DNA from: CAZFHA01 sp964518595
Lineage (GTDB): Bacteria > Bacillota > Clostridia > Saccharofermentanales > Saccharofermentanaceae
Assembly: GCA_964518595.1 (NCBI GenBank)
Contig: CAZFHA010000006.1
Coordinates: 87,504 to 151,503, forward strand
Length of the DNA stretch: 64,000 nt
Direction of reading: 5' to 3'
The notes under the pieces were generated by a model. It was not told where the DNA came from. It was given only the letters and a program-made list of their open reading frames with translations, and ran no database searches. Position numbers and translations under genes: made by a program. Shown one piece after another: positions 7,280 to 15,005 of the stretch (position 1 is its first letter; each line of letters starts with the position of its first letter).

Positions 7280-7858
7280 ATGAAAAAGATTCACGTATTA
7301 GCAACTATTGGTACAATTGCACTGCTTTCCACCGCAATGGCTTGGCCGGTAGCGGCTGCCTCTACAGAAGGTTATACTTTAGCCCAAGCTCGTGCCGAGC
7401 AAATTCTCATAAACAAAGCTAACCGAGGCAACAGAGGTAATGATGCGAGCCAGACCCCAAGAGGCGAAGGCCAAAATTATCAGGATCAAGACGGCGACAA
7501 TATTTGTGATAACTATCCCGGCGGTGCCGGAATTTGTGACGAAGACGGTGACGGTATCTGTGATATCACCGGTGAACCAGTAGGTAATCAGGGTCAAGGC
7601 TCTAGAGATGGCACTGGTCGAGGTGCAGGATCAGGCAGAGGCGTGATGGATGCTGACAGTGATGGCATCTGTGATGTTACTGGTGAAGCTGTAGGCAGTC
7701 AAGGCCAAGGCTCTCAAGATGGTACTGGTCGGGGCGCCGGATCTGGTAGAGGCATGGTAGATGCTGATGGCGATGGCATCTGCGATGTTACCGGTGAAGC
7801 AATCGGCAGTACTGCCGGACAAGGAAGTCAGAGAATGGGCAGAGGAAATCGTAGCTAA
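7280..7858 (+). CDS. Secreted Asp-rich repeat protein (putative calcium-binding loops)
   Basis: 192 residues. A clear signal peptide (about 1-27, ending AAA) is followed by a Gly/Gln/Arg-rich mature part. Four loops of the form D-x-D-x-D-x-I-C-D occur at 69-77, 87-95, 124-132 and 161-169. The acidic spacing resembles the Ca-binding loops of EF-hands, dockerins or thrombospondin type-3 repeats. Each loop adds a single Cys and is followed by I/V-TGE. The last three recur every 37 residues. No dockerin or cell-wall anchor is visible, so it is probably released or loosely bound. Metal binding is inferred from the pattern only. An SD (AAAGGAG) and a hairpin terminator frame it as a single gene. 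Confidence 0.7.
   Translation: MKKIHVLATIGTIALLSTAMAWPVAAASTEGYTLAQARAEQILINKANRGNRGNDASQTPRGEGQNYQDQDGDNICDNYPGGAGICDEDGDGICDITGEPVGNQGQGSRDGTGRGAGSGRGVMDADSDGICDVTGEAVGSQGQGSQDGTGRGAGSGRGMVDADGDGICDVTGEAIGSTAGQGSQRMGRGNRS
7538..7813 (+). repeat. 111-bp tandem repeat inside the Asp-rich protein
   Basis: Units begin at 7538, 7649 and 7760 (the third partial), encoding a loop plus a Gly/Gln/Arg linker. The units are close at the DNA level, so the array could expand or contract by slippage or recombination. Confidence 0.75.
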
Positions 7859-7897
7859 TACCACTGTAACAGTAATAGAAATAGATTCAGTCTTTTT

Positions 7898-7937
7898 AAT
7901 AATTGTGCACTACAATCAAGGAGTGCACAATTATTTT
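7898..7937 (+). terminator. Hairpin terminator after the Asp-repeat gene
   Basis: A perfect 14-bp inverted repeat (7898-7911 with 7922-7935) with a 10-nt loop. T-rich sequence lies on both sides, so it may work in both directions. Confidence 0.7.
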
Positions 7938-7975
7938 GTCTATTGAGGTTGAAGATGGAAGAAATTTAGGTAGGG

Positions 7976-7984
7976 TGCTATAAT
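7976..7984 (+). promoter_or_regulatory. Extended -10 promoter, lipoprotein 1
   Basis: TGCTATAAT is a perfect extended -10. Equivalent TGnTATAAT elements precede lipoprotein 3 (9600-9608) and lipoprotein 4 (10490-10498), so each appears to have its own promoter. Confidence 0.6.
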
Positions 7985-8045
7985 TAGCTCTAGTCTGCCT
8001 AATTTAACAAGGTGGGCATGGATTCAAAACTTGGAGGAAACGATT

Positions 8046-8714
8046 TTGAAAAAGTTACTTGTTCTCAGTCTCACCGCCCTTTTGGCTCTCTCCATAACAG
8101 CCTGTGCCGGAAATAATACGACAACCACCTCTTCGGTGGCTGCATCACTTACCACAGCGCCTACTACAATAGCTACCTCTTCCACCGCTAACAGCAACGA
8201 AGTTGAGGTAATTTTGCCTGCTATTCTATTCACTAATTCAACAGATGAGCAGATCACTACCATGGCAGAATCACAAGGCTTTATTTCCGCGACGAGGAAC
8301 GAAGATGGTTCTGTTACGATGAAGATGGCGACATCGGTACATAGTAAGTTTTTGGAAGAGATGAAAGCCGGACTTAAGGGGAAATTTGATAGCTTAATTG
8401 GTACTGATTTGGCCTCCTATGTTACTGGCATTGAATTTAATGATGACCTTACTAAGGTTACTGTAAAAGTTATCCGAGCGGATTACGAAGCCGCAGTGGC
8501 GGCCGGAACTGAAAGTGACATTTTAAGAATCGGTCTGTTTATCTCCTCTATCCAACCTTTTATGGGGAAGGATCTAACATCAGAAGTTTCAGTTGTTGAT
8601 GAAGGTACAGAGGAAGTCATTAAATCCTATGTTTTTCCGGAAGCCGCCACCGCCTTACTTAAAGAGGTTATGGCTGCCGGTAGTGAAGCCGCTAACGCAA
8701 CGAATGCCTCTTAA
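8046..8714 (+). CDS. Tandem-array lipoprotein 1, unknown function
   Basis: About 222 residues. A signal peptide with lipobox 'SITAC' (acylated Cys near residue 20) is followed by a Ser/Thr/Ala linker (about 22-50) and a conserved domain. That domain has 'EVILPAILF', 'NEDGSVTMKM', 'IEFNDDLTKVTVKV', 'QPFMGKDLTSEVSVVDE' and 'KSYVFPE'. I do not recognise the domain as a named family. The start is the TTG at 8046, 7 nt after GGAGGA. In this copy the upstream codon that is ATG in copies 3 and 4 is ACG, which supports TTG initiation across the array. First of four paralogues in a row on the same strand. Confidence 0.75.
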   Translation: MKKLLVLSLTALLALSITACAGNNTTTTSSVAASLTTAPTTIATSSTANSNEVEVILPAILFTNSTDEQITTMAESQGFISATRNEDGSVTMKMATSVHSKFLEEMKAGLKGKFDSLIGTDLASYVTGIEFNDDLTKVTVKVIRADYEAAVAAGTESDILRIGLFISSIQPFMGKDLTSEVSVVDEGTEEVIKSYVFPEAATALLKEVMAAGSEAANATNAS

Positions 8715-8737
8715 TATAACTTGCGAAAGTCTTTAAT

Positions 8738-8774
8738 CGGGAGTTTCCATACTGAAACTCCCGGTTTGTTTTTT
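8738..8774 (+). terminator. Terminator after lipoprotein 1
   Basis: A perfect 10-bp stem (8738-8747 with 8754-8763), a 6-nt loop and a T-rich tail. Confidence 0.85.
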
Positions 8775-8901
8775 GTCAGGTTTTGTTTGCTTCTAAATAG
8801 TTTTTAAAGCTAGGACAAAAAGTTTTAAGGCTCTACTTATACTTAGATAGAATGTGCAGTTAGCACATGAATTACGGTTATGCATAAATTTTGGGGGAAA
8901 A

Positions 8902-9564
8902 ATGATTAAAAAAGTACTTATATTGGGACTTCTTGCCTCTCTGATAATCTCCGGTACTGCTTGTACTGCAAATTTTACCTCTGCGCTAGATCAGTTTACA
9001 ACAGCGACTGGAACGACAAAGGATTCAGTACTAGAAGATAAAATGATTGAGATTGTAGTACCTGAACATATCTTTGCCGATAGTTCGGACGAAGAACTGC
9101 GTGACATTGCAGGAGATAAGAACTTTATGTCAGTTACCAGAAACGATGATGGTTCTGTAACAATGAAGATGTCTGCCCATTTCCATCAAACCTATATAGC
9201 AGCTCTGCGAGAAAAATTTGATGAAATCCGTCAGAATCTGCTAAATAAGGAAGAGTTTTCTTACCTTAAGGATATCTCATGTTTTGATGATTTTTCTATG
9301 ATAATAGTTACAGTTAATAGATCCGCCTTTGAAGCAGCTCAAGCTGACGGCAGAGAGACAGCGGTATTGGAATTAGGAATAGCTAGTTGCGATATCTTCC
9401 AACCACTAATGGGCATTAAAGTAGGGTCTCAAATTATGGTAGTGGATGAAAGTACCTCAGAAACTATCACCATGTATCTGTTTCCTGAAGCTAGCGAAGA
9501 TTTGCTAGAAGCTGCTACATCAGAAGCTTTAGCCGGAATAGGTGCAATCGACATTAAGGGATAA
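8902..9564 (+). CDS. Tandem-array lipoprotein 2 (divergent copy)
   Basis: 220 residues. Lipobox 'SGTAC' is followed by a shorter, less Ser/Thr-rich linker. The domain is recognisably the same: 'IEIVVPEHIF', 'NDDGSVTMKM', 'FQPLMGIKVGS' and 'VVDESTSETITMYLFPE'. It is the most divergent of the four, and its own ATG (8902) follows a GGGGGAAA SD. It lacks the shared flanking sequence of copies 3 and 4, so it is older or has diverged under different selection. The mature protein should be anchored on the outer face of the membrane. Confidence 0.72.
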   Translation: MIKKVLILGLLASLIISGTACTANFTSALDQFTTATGTTKDSVLEDKMIEIVVPEHIFADSSDEELRDIAGDKNFMSVTRNDDGSVTMKMSAHFHQTYIAALREKFDEIRQNLLNKEEFSYLKDISCFDDFSMIIVTVNRSAFEAAQADGRETAVLELGIASCDIFQPLMGIKVGSQIMVVDESTSETITMYLFPEASEDLLEAATSEALAGIGAIDIKG

Positions 9565-9666
9565 AATATCTAACAAAACTAGAGTAGATATGATTTACAT
9601 GTTATAATCAAAAAGTTATTCTATTTGCTTAGCAAAGAACGGAAACAAAAATTGGAGGAAATGATT

Positions 9667-10365
9667 TTGAAAAAGTTACTTGTACTTGCCATTGTTGCTG
9701 CTTTAGCCATCTCTATGACAGCTTGTGCCGGAAATACCCAGACCACCAGTTCATCTGCTGCAGCTTCTTTAACTACAGCTGCCACAACTGCCGCTACAGA
9801 GGCTGAAACAACCGCCAAAGCTGCAGCAACGGGGGAAGATGTTGAGATAATTCTTCCAGCCGCAATTTTCTCCGCTGTGACAGATGAAGAACTCGAATCT
9901 ATGGTATCACAAAAGGGTTATCTCTCGGCCACAAAGAATGAAGACGGTTCTGTTACTTTAAAGATGACTGCGGAAGTTCATCAAGCGGTTTTGGATGAAA
10001 TTAATACCACTATGAAAGAGCAACTTAATAGTGATACTATCAGCGCAGCCGCTACCTATGTTACAGATATTGAGTATAATGATGATCTTACTAAAGTTAC
10101 TATTAAAGTAAACAAAGCTGATTATGAAGCCGCAGTGGCTAGCGGAACCGAGGCTGCAGCCTTAACAATTGGTACAATTGTTTCTACTTTGCAACCTTTT
10201 TTGGGAAAAGATCTTACCTCAGAAGTTTCCATTGTCGATGAGAGCAATGATGCCGTCCTCAAAACGTATGTCTTCCCTGAAGATATGTCAAAAATAATGC
10301 AAGAACTCATAGGCGCTGCTATGGCCGCCGGTGGCGATGCTACTGCGTCCACCAGTGCTTCTTAA
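9667..10365 (+). CDS. Tandem-array lipoprotein 3
   Basis: 232 residues. Lipobox 'SMTAC', a long Ala/Thr linker (about 22-55), then the array domain ('VEIILPAAIF', 'NEDGSVTLKM', 'IEYNDDLTKVTIKV', 'QPFLGKDLTSEVSIVDE'). I place the start at TTG 9667, 7 nt after GGAGGA. The in-frame ATG at 9661 is only 1 nt from the SD. It has its own extended -10 (9600-9608) and terminator. Its first roughly 130 nt and its 3' flank are almost identical to lipoprotein 4, indicating recent duplication. Confidence 0.75.
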   Translation: MKKLLVLAIVAALAISMTACAGNTQTTSSSAAASLTTAATTAATEAETTAKAAATGEDVEIILPAAIFSAVTDEELESMVSQKGYLSATKNEDGSVTLKMTAEVHQAVLDEINTTMKEQLNSDTISAAATYVTDIEYNDDLTKVTIKVNKADYEAAVASGTEAAALTIGTIVSTLQPFLGKDLTSEVSIVDESNDAVLKTYVFPEDMSKIMQELIGAAMAAGGDATASTSAS

Positions 10366-10388
10366 GTAAATCCAATAAGATTTTTTAC

Positions 10389-10421
10389 GTGGGAGTTTCA
10401 ATTTGGAACTCCCACTTTTTT
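10389..10421 (+). terminator. Terminator after lipoprotein 3
   Basis: An 11-bp stem (10389-10399 with 10405-10415, one T-G pair), loop AATTT and a T-run. The same element follows lipoprotein 4. Confidence 0.88.
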
Positions 10422-10557
10422 GTCAAACTAAAGTTTTATTCTTTTCCAACAAAAAATCCCAGTCCCAACGAGATTGGATACAATTTACATGTTATAATTG
10501 AAAGGTTATGCTACTTGCTTAGCAAAGAACGGAAACAAAAAATTGGAGGAAATGATT

Positions 10558-11265
10558 TTGAAAAAGTTACTTGTACTTGGCATTGTTGCTGCTTTAGCCA
10601 TCTCTATGACAGCTTGTGCCGGAAATACCCAGACCACTACCAGTTCATCTGCTGCAGCGTCTTTAACTACAGCTGCCACAACAGCCCCTACAGAGGCTGA
10701 AACAACCGCCAAAGCTGCAGCAGCTTCGGGGGAAGAGGTTGAACTTATTCTGCCTGCATTACTGTTTAGCGTAGCAACGGAGGAAGATCTCCAATTAATG
10801 GTAGAAACTCAAGGCTACATTTCTGCTAAAAAGAATGAAGATGGTTCTGTTACGGTTAAGATGACCGCTGAGGTTCACAAAGAAGTCATCGAAAAAATGA
10901 AACAAGGACTTGAGGAACAGCTTAGTACGGATGCACTTAGTGAATCGGCTCCTTATGTAACTGCTGTTGAGTTTAATGATGACCTTACCACAGTGACTAT
11001 CAAAGTAAATAAGGCCGAATATGAAGCCGCCATTGCGAGTGGAGATGAAGCCGCTGTATTTACAGTTGCCCTGACCATTGCTAATATCCAGCCTTTTATG
11101 GGCAAAGATTTAATCTCCGAGATTTCCGTTATTGATGAAAGTACCTCTGAGGTAATTAAAACTTATATAATCCCTAGGGATACTGAGATTTTATTAGAAG
11201 AGTATATGGCAGCTCTTATGGCTGGTATTGGCGAAACTACTGCTGCGTCCACCAGTGCTTCTTAA
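10558..11265 (+). CDS. Tandem-array lipoprotein 4
   Basis: 235 residues. Signal peptide, lipobox and Ala/Thr linker are nearly identical to lipoprotein 3, while the distal domain differs at many positions ('VELILPALLF', 'NEDGSVTVKM', 'VEFNDDLTTVTIKV', 'QPFMGKDLISEISVIDE'). The C-terminal AASTSAS tail again matches copy 3. Identical ends around a diverged centre suggest either diversifying selection on the domain or gene conversion at the ends. Start TTG 10558 by the same SD logic as copies 1 and 3. It has its own extended -10 (10490-10498). Confidence 0.75.
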   Translation: MKKLLVLGIVAALAISMTACAGNTQTTTSSSAAASLTTAATTAPTEAETTAKAAAASGEEVELILPALLFSVATEEDLQLMVETQGYISAKKNEDGSVTVKMTAEVHKEVIEKMKQGLEEQLSTDALSESAPYVTAVEFNDDLTTVTIKVNKAEYEAAIASGDEAAVFTVALTIANIQPFMGKDLISEISVIDESTSEVIKTYIIPRDTEILLEEYMAALMAGIGETTAASTSAS

Positions 11266-11288
11266 GTAAATCCAATAAGATTTTTATG

Positions 11289-11320
11289 TGGGAGTTTCAA
11301 TTTGGAACTCCCATTTTTTT
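11289..11320 (+). terminator. Terminator after lipoprotein 4
   Basis: A 10-bp stem (11289-11298 with 11304-11313), loop AATTT and seven T. Confidence 0.88.
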
Positions 11321-11389
11321 ATCAAACTAAAGTTTTATTCTTTTCCAACAAAAAATCATTCCCCATTACTGGCTATTCCTATAGGCTTC

Positions 11390-11437
11390 TGCTATAATAC
11401 GAATATGAAATTAGCTTGAAGGAAAAAAGCTAATTTC
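11390..11437 (+). promoter_or_regulatory. Extended -10 promoter and 5'-end stem-loop of the first HdeD-like gene
   Basis: TGCTATAAT at 11390-11398 is followed by a perfect 11-bp inverted repeat (11407-11417 with 11427-11437) that would fold at the extreme 5' end of the transcript. The 16 bp at 11391-11406 recur exactly at 12151-12166 before the paralogue. Confidence 0.6.
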
Positions 11438-11466
11438 AATAATAATTTGACTAAGGGGGCGTTATT

Positions 11467-12012
11467 ATGAAAAATGCCAAGCAACTCAAAGTTATGTTTA
11501 TTCTTTTGTCTCTCTTTTATATTTTTATCGGTGTCGCACTGCTTATTTGGCAAGAAACTTCTGTAACACTCATTCGTTATCTGCTCGGCGGTGCACTTAT
11601 TGTTTATGGTCTTGTTAGAATCGTCGGCTTTTTCCAGAAAAGTAAAAGTCCTGAAGGCGGTGGTTTCGGTATGGTAGCGGGTGTCTTAAGCCTTTTCTTT
11701 GGAGCTATACTGTTAATCTTCCCTGGTCTTGTGTCTTTGATCGCTGTAGTCGTTGGTCTTTCTATTATTTTCAATAGCATTATCAAATTGCAAATGGCCT
11801 TTGAATTTAAGACAATGGGCGACAAACAATGGTGGGTCACTTTACTTCTTGCCATTTTAACTGGCATTTTAGGTGGTTTCATGTTGTTTAATCCCACAAC
11901 CTTCGGTCAAACTTTTATAATCGTCTTTGCAGCTTTAACTCTAATTTTTGACGGTTTGGTTAATCTTTGGGCCTTTATTTCCCTTAGTCGGGCAAGTAAG
12001 AAAATCCAGTAA
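11467..12012 (+). CDS. HdeD/DUF308-family membrane protein 1
   Basis: 181 residues with six predicted membrane helices in three hairpins, the usual layout of the HdeD/DUF308 family. Characteristic features are 'LLGGALIVYGLVRI' in helix 2 and the recurring 'SIIFNSIIKLQMAFEFK' and 'LIFDGLVNLW' segments. HdeD in enterics is linked to acid resistance, but most Firmicutes members have no assigned role. It is paralogous to the next gene, and the two share a promoter sequence, so they are probably co-regulated though separately transcribed. SD: AAGGGGGCG upstream of 11467. Confidence 0.8.
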   Translation: MKNAKQLKVMFILLSLFYIFIGVALLIWQETSVTLIRYLLGGALIVYGLVRIVGFFQKSKSPEGGGFGMVAGVLSLFFGAILLIFPGLVSLIAVVVGLSIIFNSIIKLQMAFEFKTMGDKQWWVTLLLAILTGILGGFMLFNPTTFGQTFIIVFAALTLIFDGLVNLWAFISLSRASKKIQ

Positions 12013-12037
12013 GGTCAATAAATATTAACTTTATAGC

Positions 12038-12070
12038 GCCCGGTAAGAGGTTTTCTCTGCCGGGCTTTTT
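12038..12070 (+). terminator. Terminator between the two HdeD-like genes
   Basis: GCCCGG (12038-12043) pairs with CCGGGC (12060-12065), with extra inner pairing (AGAG with CTCT), followed by five T. Confidence 0.75.
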
Positions 12071-12149
12071 CTTTTCCAGTAAAGTTCTTCATGCACGCAA
12101 ACTCACCTATACACAAATGTGAAAAAATGTGTATTCACTTCACAAAAAG

Positions 12150-12158
12150 TGCTATAAT
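12150..12158 (+). promoter_or_regulatory. Extended -10 promoter of the second HdeD-like gene
   Basis: TGCTATAAT lies within the 16-bp block shared with the first gene's promoter. A short hairpin (12174-12178 with 12185-12189) again lies at the predicted 5' end. Confidence 0.55.
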
Positions 12159-12209
12159 ACGAATATACATTCACGCACAGCAAGGTGCGCAGTAAAGGGG
12201 GAAGGGTTT

Positions 12210-12821
12210 ATGGTTTTTTCTAAACGATTTAAGGTGCTTTTTATCCTCTTATCCATCTTCTATGTTGCTATGGGCATTGCTTTATTAGCCTGGACTACTT
12301 ATGTTATCAGTATTCTCCGTTTCCTTATTGGGGGGTTCCTAATTGCTTATGGTGCACTGCGTCTGGTACGGTATTTTTCTAGAAAACAAAGGGGACGAGC
12401 AACTTTTGGATTTGGACTTATCTTAGGTATTATTACCTTGGCACTAGGCGTGCTGGTTCTCTTTAATCCTAGAACTATGTTAGCTTTTCCCATCATTATT
12501 GGCTTATCTATTGTGGTAGATAGTGTTATGAAACTTCAGATGGCTGTAGACTTAAAGCGTAGCGGAGACCGCCTCTGGTGGTTAACTCTACTTTTTGCCT
12601 TAATTGCTTTAGGACTGGGCGCTATGATTATTCTTAATCCAGCTAATTTTGGCAAAGATTTCTTGGTGCTTATTATTGCCATTTCTATGATTTTTGACGG
12701 TGCCATTAACCTCTGGGCCTATGGCTCAATGTCGCGGCTGGCTAATCCGGATGAGGATTTAGCTAAGCAGCCGAAACAAACTCCGCCATCCTCTCCCCCC
12801 TCTTCTCCACCGATGACCTAA
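12210..12821 (+). CDS. HdeD/DUF308-family membrane protein 2
   Basis: 203 residues, six helices, clearly paralogous to the preceding protein: 'LLSIFYVAMGIALL', 'LIGGFLIAYGALRLVRYF', 'VDSVMKLQMAVDLK' and 'MIFDGAINLWAYGSMS'. It carries an additional cytoplasmic tail (about 180-203) rich in Pro and Ser that the first protein lacks. The start at 12210 is supported by a GGGGGAAGGG-type SD. A longer frame from 12129 would begin upstream of the predicted transcript start and is rejected. Confidence 0.8.
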   Translation: MVFSKRFKVLFILLSIFYVAMGIALLAWTTYVISILRFLIGGFLIAYGALRLVRYFSRKQRGRATFGFGLILGIITLALGVLVLFNPRTMLAFPIIIGLSIVVDSVMKLQMAVDLKRSGDRLWWLTLLFALIALGLGAMIILNPANFGKDFLVLIIAISMIFDGAINLWAYGSMSRLANPDEDLAKQPKQTPPSSPPSSPPMT

Positions 12822-12828
12822 TCGGTAC

Positions 12829-12869
12829 AAAAAGTGGTTGTCTCGAAGTGATGAGACAACCACTTTTTT
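12829..12869. terminator. Bidirectional terminator between convergent genes
   Basis: A perfect 16-bp stem (12829-12844 with 12853-12868) with an 8-nt loop, A-run on one side and T-run on the other. It can end both the HdeD-like gene and the convergent Bce operon. Confidence 0.9.
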
Positions 12870-12917
12870 GTGGAAAGAATGGGTATTAAGTATAGACTTT
12901 TAGATATCTGTTGTGGC

Positions 12918-15005
12918 TTAGAGCGTTACATCGGTTTTTTCTTTCCGGGTAATCATCTGGCGGCAGGCTAAATAGGTAGCAATGAAATACAATCCATACA
13001 CAGCGAGTATCAACAGTGCTGTAATTCCAATGCTTTCCGTGAAACTCACGCCGTCAGAGCCTCTTGAAAGAGTATCAATGATAACTTTAATCCCTACAAT
13101 AGAATGAATGATTGCTAGTGATAAGGGTACCAGAAAATATATAGCCGTCTGCTTAAAGAGAGCCGCATGTAATAAGCGGGTATCCGTTCCAACTTTTTGT
13201 AAAACTAGATAGCGGCGACGATTATCGGCTACTTCCGAAAGCTGCTGTAATGCCAAGATAGCTGAGCTGGCAATCAGAAATACTAGGCCGATATAAATAC
13301 CAATAAAGGCAATGATTCCACGGGTCATAGCGTAGGTGCTCATGGTAGCAGCGTGAGAATATACATAACTATTCTCTGGCAAGGTTACCATAGCTGGTGT
13401 AGTTTCTGTGGGAATAAATAAGCTATAGAACTTTTCCTGCTGTGCCGGACGATCACCAATACAATTGAACTGCAAGACTCGTTCATAAATTGAGAAATTC
13501 TCAGCTTCTCCCCCAGCGGACTCTAAAATTCTATCCGGTACTATCAGGGAAGGAGAATAGGGAATTGAAGAACCGGCTACTATGTTATAGGCGTCTATTC
13601 CTGGGACAGTCGACAAGGTTTCCTGCCCAATTTGGATTGTTCCCATCTCTTTCCAGACTTGGTTAAGCAGTTCTTTTTCTTCTTCATTAAGGCCGGTTAT
13701 ATTCAAAATAACCTGATCATCTTTCAAGATAGCTTCACCCAGTCCCTGAGATTTTAACGTGCGATTGTAGTCAGACACTTTTACAAAGGTAAGATATGAA
13801 TCTAACCCGGAAGTAAGATTTTCACTTTCTGCCAAACGCGGATCACTAAAAAGCGCTTCCGGTTGCAAAGTTTTATGGGAGTAGCGGACAATTTCCACCG
13901 GGTTATCTGTAAATTCCGATAGTTTTACCCCTTGTTCAGCCAGAATATTCTGAATATAATTCCGGCTATCCTTTTCTGTAGTTAGAGGTGTATCGGCACT
14001 TTCCCCAAAAAGGAATACCCCTATGTCAAAGGAAGAGCTTTGGTCAATAGCTGCCTCCATCGCCTTATTCATGCCAAATCCACTGGAGAGAATGGCAATG
14101 GTAAAAAACAGCATAAGACAAACCATTGATAGTGAGATATGTAGGGAGTTTATCCGAGCATTGATCTGGCGCAGGATAAAAAAATTCAGTCCTTTATAGT
14201 AAAAACCTTTTAGCCGTTGAAACAGACGCAGAAAAAAACCAGAGAGAGAGGCAAAAAACAAGAAGGTTCCCAAAATGCCCAAGAGTATGATGAGACCAAA
14301 TTCACTGCCAAAATTAGCTAAGCCACGGCTCAATATTTGATAGTAAGCGACACCTAAACAGATGATAGAGAGAACAAACAAGATTCCGGTCACAAGAGGA
14401 TGCTGTACAACCGGCTTCTGGTTCTGGCGTTCCCCTAAAAATAGGGTGATTAGTTTTGTTTTTGAAATGATAAAAATACTAACAATGGTAACAACTAAAA
14501 AGATCAAACCAAAATATAGGAGTGTCTTATAGAAGGCTGCGGAGGAAAAGACAAAAGTGAATTCCTTCATATTGGCTTGGAACACGGAGGCTGTAAAGAT
14601 GGAGAGCCACTGGGAAAGAAAGACCCCCAAAAATAGGCCTGCACCCAAGGAAAAAAGGCCAATCAAAACGGTTTCAATCAATAGCAGCAAAGCCAGACGC
14701 GCTTTTTTCATGCCTAACAATAAGTAAATGCCCATTTCCTGCTTTCGCCGCCGAATGAGGAATTGATTTGCGCCTACAATAAGAAATCCCAAAACAAAGG
14801 ATATAAAAATAGAAATATAACCAATAATTGTCACTAGCATTTCCATCATGGACTGACTGGAGCTAGATAGTTCAAAAGTAGCCTTTTGGGCATCCAGAGA
14901 GTTAAATACATAAAAGATACACACAGCCAAGGTCAAAGTAACAAAGTAGAGCAAATAGTCTTTGATACTCTTCTTAACATTGCGCAGAGCCAACTTAGAT
15001 ATCAT
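12918..15005 (-). CDS. BceB-like ABC transporter permease (antimicrobial-peptide resistance)
   Basis: 695 residues with about ten membrane helices. Four helices in the first 240 residues belong to an FtsX-type core. A large extracellular domain of roughly 200 residues (about 320-555) precedes the last FtsX-type bundle. This topology, with the extracellular domain between helices 7 and 8, is diagnostic of BceB-type permeases that sense and free targets from peptide antibiotics such as bacitracin, nisin or mersacidin. It overlaps the ATPase gene by 11 bp and is the last gene of the regulator-kinase-ATPase-permease operon. Drug specificity lies in the extracellular domain and cannot be read here. 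Confidence 0.9.
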   Translation of the reverse strand: MISKLALRNVKKSIKDYLLYFVTLTLAVCIFYVFNSLDAQKATFELSSSSQSMMEMLVTIIGYISIFISFVLGFLIVGANQFLIRRRKQEMGIYLLLGMKKARLALLLLIETVLIGLFSLGAGLFLGVFLSQWLSIFTASVFQANMKEFTFVFSSAAFYKTLLYFGLIFLVVTIVSIFIISKTKLITLFLGERQNQKPVVQHPLVTGILFVLSIICLGVAYYQILSRGLANFGSEFGLIILLGILGTFLFFASLSGFFLRLFQRLKGFYYKGLNFFILRQINARINSLHISLSMVCLMLFFTIAILSSGFGMNKAMEAAIDQSSSFDIGVFLFGESADTPLTTEKDSRNYIQNILAEQGVKLSEFTDNPVEIVRYSHKTLQPEALFSDPRLAESENLTSGLDSYLTFVKVSDYNRTLKSQGLGEAILKDDQVILNITGLNEEEKELLNQVWKEMGTIQIGQETLSTVPGIDAYNIVAGSSIPYSPSLIVPDRILESAGGEAENFSIYERVLQFNCIGDRPAQQEKFYSLFIPTETTPAMVTLPENSYVYSHAATMSTYAMTRGIIAFIGIYIGLVFLIASSAILALQQLSEVADNRRRYLVLQKVGTDTRLLHAALFKQTAIYFLVPLSLAIIHSIVGIKVIIDTLSRGSDGVSFTESIGITALLILAVYGLYFIATYLACRQMITRKEKTDVTL

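Larger units (their letters stand above)
9593..11362 (+). repeat. Duplicated unit spanning lipoproteins 3 and 4 with their flanks
   Basis: Two units of about 890-900 bp. Each comprises an extended -10, the 'GCTTAGCAAAGAACGG' leader, the lipoprotein gene, the terminator and a shared tail, 'CAAACTAAAGTTTTATTC'. The non-coding flanks are nearly identical while the central coding parts have diverged. Confidence 0.8.

Noticed and set aside
12829..12869. Possible mobile-element end (perfect 16-bp inverted repeat)
   Set aside because: Position between convergent gene ends and flanking A/T-runs identify a bidirectional terminator.
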